This document shows, one piece after another, positions 12,581-14,771 of a DNA stretch of 14,771 bases; positions within the stretch are counted from its first letter, which is position 1; each line of letters begins with the position of its first letter. The DNA comes from CAZGUG01 sp964625335 (lineage in GTDB: Bacteria > Bacillota > Clostridia > Ch29). The notes under the pieces were generated by a model, which made no database searches, was not told the origin of the DNA, and saw only the letters and a list, made by a program, of their open reading frames with translations. Where the stretch lies: positions 1 through 14,771 of the forward strand of contig CAZVBE010000035.1 of the NCBI GenBank assembly GCA_964625335.1, given 5' to 3'. The position numbers and the translations under genes are program-made.

Positions 12581-14656
12581 GTGCCTAGAGAGTTTCCTAT
12601 AGAAAAAATCAGAAATATTGGAATAATGGCACATATTGATGCAGGGAAAACCACGACTACCGAGCGTATTTTGTTCTATACCGGCCGACTCCACAGGATG
12701 GGGGAAGTGCATGACGGAGCCGCTGCCATGGACTGGATGGAGCAGGAGCAGGAGCGGGGAATTACTATTACCTCTGCGGCTACCACTGCATATTGGAGGG
12801 ACCATAGAGTAAACATTATCGATACGCCAGGGCATGTGGATTTCACGGTGGAGGTCGAAAGATCCCTGCGTGTTCTCGATGGTTCAGTAGCGGTTTTCTG
12901 CGCGAAGGGCGGAGTAGAACCCCAGTCCGAGACGGTATGGCGTCAGGCTGACAAATATAATGTTCCGAGAATTGCATATGTCAATAAAATGGATATAACC
13001 GGCGCTGACTTTTTCAATGTTATGGAAATGATGAGAAAAAGATTGGGAGCCAATCCGGTAGCCATTCAACTTCCCATAGGCAAGGAAGATAATTTTAGGG
13101 GCATTGTCGATTTATTACGGATGAAGTCAGTGTATTATCTCGACGACCTTGGTACAAGGAGCGAGGAAAAGCCTATACCCGACGACATGGTTGAGATGGC
13201 TGAGGAACACAGGAACCATATGCTTGAATCCATAGCCGACTTCGACGAAGATTTGATGGTTAAATACCTCGAAGGCGAAGAAATTGCCGCAGAAGATATA
13301 ATGAAGGCCTTACGGACTGCAACAATAAATGTAAAGATTATTCCGATACTATGTGGATCATCGTATAAGAATAAAGGGGTCCAGCCTTTGCTGGATGCTA
13401 TAGTAGCCTATCTGCCTTCTCCGGCGGATGTTGAGGCAATAAAAGGAGTACACCCCGACGCCGATGATGATACGGATGAATATGAAGAGAGACACCCATT
13501 GGATGACGAGCCTTTTTCGGCTCTGGCTTTCAAAATTATGACCGACCCCTATGTTGGTAAGCTGACGTTTTTCAGGGTTTACTCCGGAACGCTAAAAACC
13601 GGATCCTATATATTCAACTCTACAAAGGGCAAGAGGGAAAGAATAGGAAGGATATTAATGATGCATGCTAATGACCGGACAGAAATTGATGAAATCTATG
13701 CCGGTGACATAGCTGCGGCTGTGGGTTTTAAAGATACCACTACCGGAGATACTTTGTGCGATGCCGGTCATCCGCTTATGCTGGAATCGATGATTTTCCC
13801 GGAACCGGTTATTTCGGTTGCTATTGAGCCCAAGACAAAGGCAGGTCAGGAAAAAATGAGTATAGCCCTGCAAAAGCTGTCGGAAGAAGACCCAACTTTT
13901 AAAACCTATACCGATGTTGAAACGGGACAGACAATAATATCGGGGATGGGAGAGCTGCATCTTGAGATTATAGTTGACAGGCTGATGAGGGAATTCAAGG
14001 TGGAAGCCAATGTAGGAAAACAGCAGGTATCCTTCAAGGAAACAATCACCAGGAAGGTTAAAGCCGAAGGCAAGTTCATACGGCAATCAGGCGGAAGGGG
14101 TCAATACGGTCATGTGGTCATTGAACTTGAGCCCCTTGAACCGGGCAGCGGCTTTGAATTTGAAAATAAAATTATCGGGGGAGCCGTACCCAAGGAGTAT
14201 ATACCCGCTGTCGAAGGGGGTATCAGGGAGGCAATGGAAAACGGAGTGCTGGGCGGATACAGGGTATTGGATATTAAAGCCACCGTTGTAGACGGCTCTT
14301 TCCATGAGGTGGATTCCTCCGAGATGGCCTTTAAAATAGCAGGCTCCATGGCATTTAAGGAGGCTTCCAGAAAGGCCAAACCGGTGCTGCTCGAGCCCAT
14401 AATGAAAATCGAAGTGGTGGTATCGGAGGATTACATGGGTGACGTTATGTCGGACATTAGCGGCAGAAGGGGCAGGATTGAAGGAATAGAACCAAGGGCC
14501 GGTGCCCAGATAATAAGGGGATATGTCCCCCTCGCCCAGATGTTTGGATATGCAACCGATTTAAGGTCAAAGACCCAGGGCAGGGGAACCTATACGATGC
14601 ATTTTAGTCATTATGAAACGGTACCTCAAAGTATTAAGGAACAGATTTTAAGATAA
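12581..14656 (+). CDS. fusA: Elongation factor G (GTG start)
   Basis: A 691-residue translocation GTPase. G motifs: A17-H-I-D-A-G-K-T (P loop), R-G-I-T-I-T-S-A (switch I), D81-T-P-G-H85 (switch II), N135-K-M-D138, and a G-S-S-type G5 near 260. Domains II to V follow, with the domain IV signature G-G-R-G-Q-Y-G-H-V. EF-G drives translocation and, with RRF, ribosome recycling, using the stalk and L11 encoded upstream. The start is GTG 12581, preceded by AAAGGAG (12566-12572) at eight bases; this yields the family N-terminus (M)-P-R-E-F-P-I-E-K-I-R-N-I-G. The upstream in-frame ATG at 12545 would add twelve unconserved residues and lacks a good site. It looks like the housekeeping EF-G, not a resistance or paralogous type. 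Confidence 0.97.
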   Translation: MPREFPIEKIRNIGIMAHIDAGKTTTTERILFYTGRLHRMGEVHDGAAAMDWMEQEQERGITITSAATTAYWRDHRVNIIDTPGHVDFTVEVERSLRVLDGSVAVFCAKGGVEPQSETVWRQADKYNVPRIAYVNKMDITGADFFNVMEMMRKRLGANPVAIQLPIGKEDNFRGIVDLLRMKSVYYLDDLGTRSEEKPIPDDMVEMAEEHRNHMLESIADFDEDLMVKYLEGEEIAAEDIMKALRTATINVKIIPILCGSSYKNKGVQPLLDAIVAYLPSPADVEAIKGVHPDADDDTDEYEERHPLDDEPFSALAFKIMTDPYVGKLTFFRVYSGTLKTGSYIFNSTKGKRERIGRILMMHANDRTEIDEIYAGDIAAAVGFKDTTTGDTLCDAGHPLMLESMIFPEPVISVAIEPKTKAGQEKMSIALQKLSEEDPTFKTYTDVETGQTIISGMGELHLEIIVDRLMREFKVEANVGKQQVSFKETITRKVKAEGKFIRQSGGRGQYGHVVIELEPLEPGSGFEFENKIIGGAVPKEYIPAVEGGIREAMENGVLGGYRVLDIKATVVDGSFHEVDSSEMAFKIAGSMAFKEASRKAKPVLLEPIMKIEVVVSEDYMGDVMSDISGRRGRIEGIEPRAGAQIIRGYVPLAQMFGYATDLRSKTQGRGTYTMHFSHYETVPQSIKEQILR

Positions 14657-14663
14657 TATGGTT

Positions 14664-14700
14664 TAAGGGCAGCACAGTTTAACAACCTGTGCGCCCCTTA
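14664..14700 (+). promoter_or_regulatory. Hairpin in the fusA-tuf gap
   Basis: TAAGGG (14664-14669) pairs with CCCTTA (14695-14700), and GCACAG (14672-14677) with CTGTGC (14687-14692), separated by a two-by-two internal loop; the apical loop is nine bases. No proper T run follows (ACAAAATCTTATT), so it is not a convincing terminator. It could act as a processing or stabilising element that lets EF-Tu be made in excess over EF-G, or as a weak attenuator. This is inference from pairing and position. Confidence 0.55.
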
Positions 14701-14732
14701 CAAAATCTTATTGCAGGGAGGAGAAAAGAAGG

Positions 14733-14771
14733 ATGGCAAAGGCAAAATATGAAAGGAACAAACCGCATATA
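14733..14771 (+). CDS. tuf: Elongation factor Tu, N-terminal start only (partial, cut by window edge)
   Basis: The final 39 bases encode M-A-K-A-K-Y-E-R-N-K-P-H-I, the standard EF-Tu N-terminus just before the G1 motif. GGAGG (14717-14721) lies eleven bases upstream of the ATG. Position after fusA is the classic str-operon location (tufA of E. coli). Together with the tuf end at the left edge this shows two tuf genes about 14.7 kb apart in direct orientation. Nothing beyond residue 13 is visible, so completeness and identity to the other copy cannot be judged. Confidence 0.93.
   Translation, partial: MAKAKYERNKPHI

Noticed and set aside
1..14771. Mobile elements, CRISPR arrays, defence genes or other accessory cargo
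   Set aside because: The window is filled by conserved housekeeping genes in a familiar order; no transposase, integrase, direct-repeat array or compositionally foreign segment was seen.

Overview
The window is a conserved translation/transcription gene cluster from a Gram-positive (Firmicutes) bacterium, most likely a member of the Clostridia. The basis is the gene order (tuf - rpmG - secE - nusG - rplK - rplA - rplJ - rplL - rpoB - rpoC - L7Ae-like - rpsL - rpsG - fusA - tuf), strong GGAGG-type ribosome binding sites, heavy use of AGA/AGG arginine codons, AT-rich spacers, a Firmicutes-type L10 leader and a k-turn-binding L7Ae-like gene between rpoC and rpsL. Compared with Bacillus subtilis, the small methyltransferase gene (ybxB) usually found between rplL and rpoB is absent. 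Species cannot be fixed from the sequence alone; the clostridial placement is inference. Every recognisable gene is on the + strand.

Layout. Bases 1-43 are the last codons of one EF-Tu gene. A promoter (63-91) and a short leader that can fold over the ribosome binding site precede rpmG (L33), secE, nusG, rplK (L11) and rplA (L1). A 183-base gap before rplJ holds an L10 leader with an intrinsic terminator and a competing helix; rplJ (L10) and rplL (L7/L12) follow and end at a perfect 18-bp terminator hairpin. A 388-base gap carries a new promoter and a long, apparently structured leader for rpoB-rpoC, the two large RNA polymerase subunits. A third promoter precedes the L7Ae-like gene. A strong terminator then lies directly in front of rpsL (S12), rpsG (S7), fusA (EF-G) and the start of a second EF-Tu gene, where the window ends.

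How it works together. The cluster makes core RNA polymerase (beta, beta'), a transcription factor (NusG), one subunit of the protein-export channel (SecE), the GTPase-stalk proteins of the ribosome (L11, L10, L7/L12, with L1), the decoding-site proteins S12 and S7, and the elongation factors that use them (EF-G, EF-Tu). The non-coding gaps appear to set the ratios between these products: a terminator or a possible RNA structure sits at most junctions where stoichiometry should change. The genes are canonical. What deserves a second look is in the spacers (rpmG leader, rpoB leader, terminator before rpsL, folded rpsL-rpsG gap, fusA-tuf hairpin), the pair of tuf genes bracketing the cluster, and the long acidic tail on the beta subunit. 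I saw no mobile elements, CRISPR arrays, tRNAs, rRNAs or foreign cargo.
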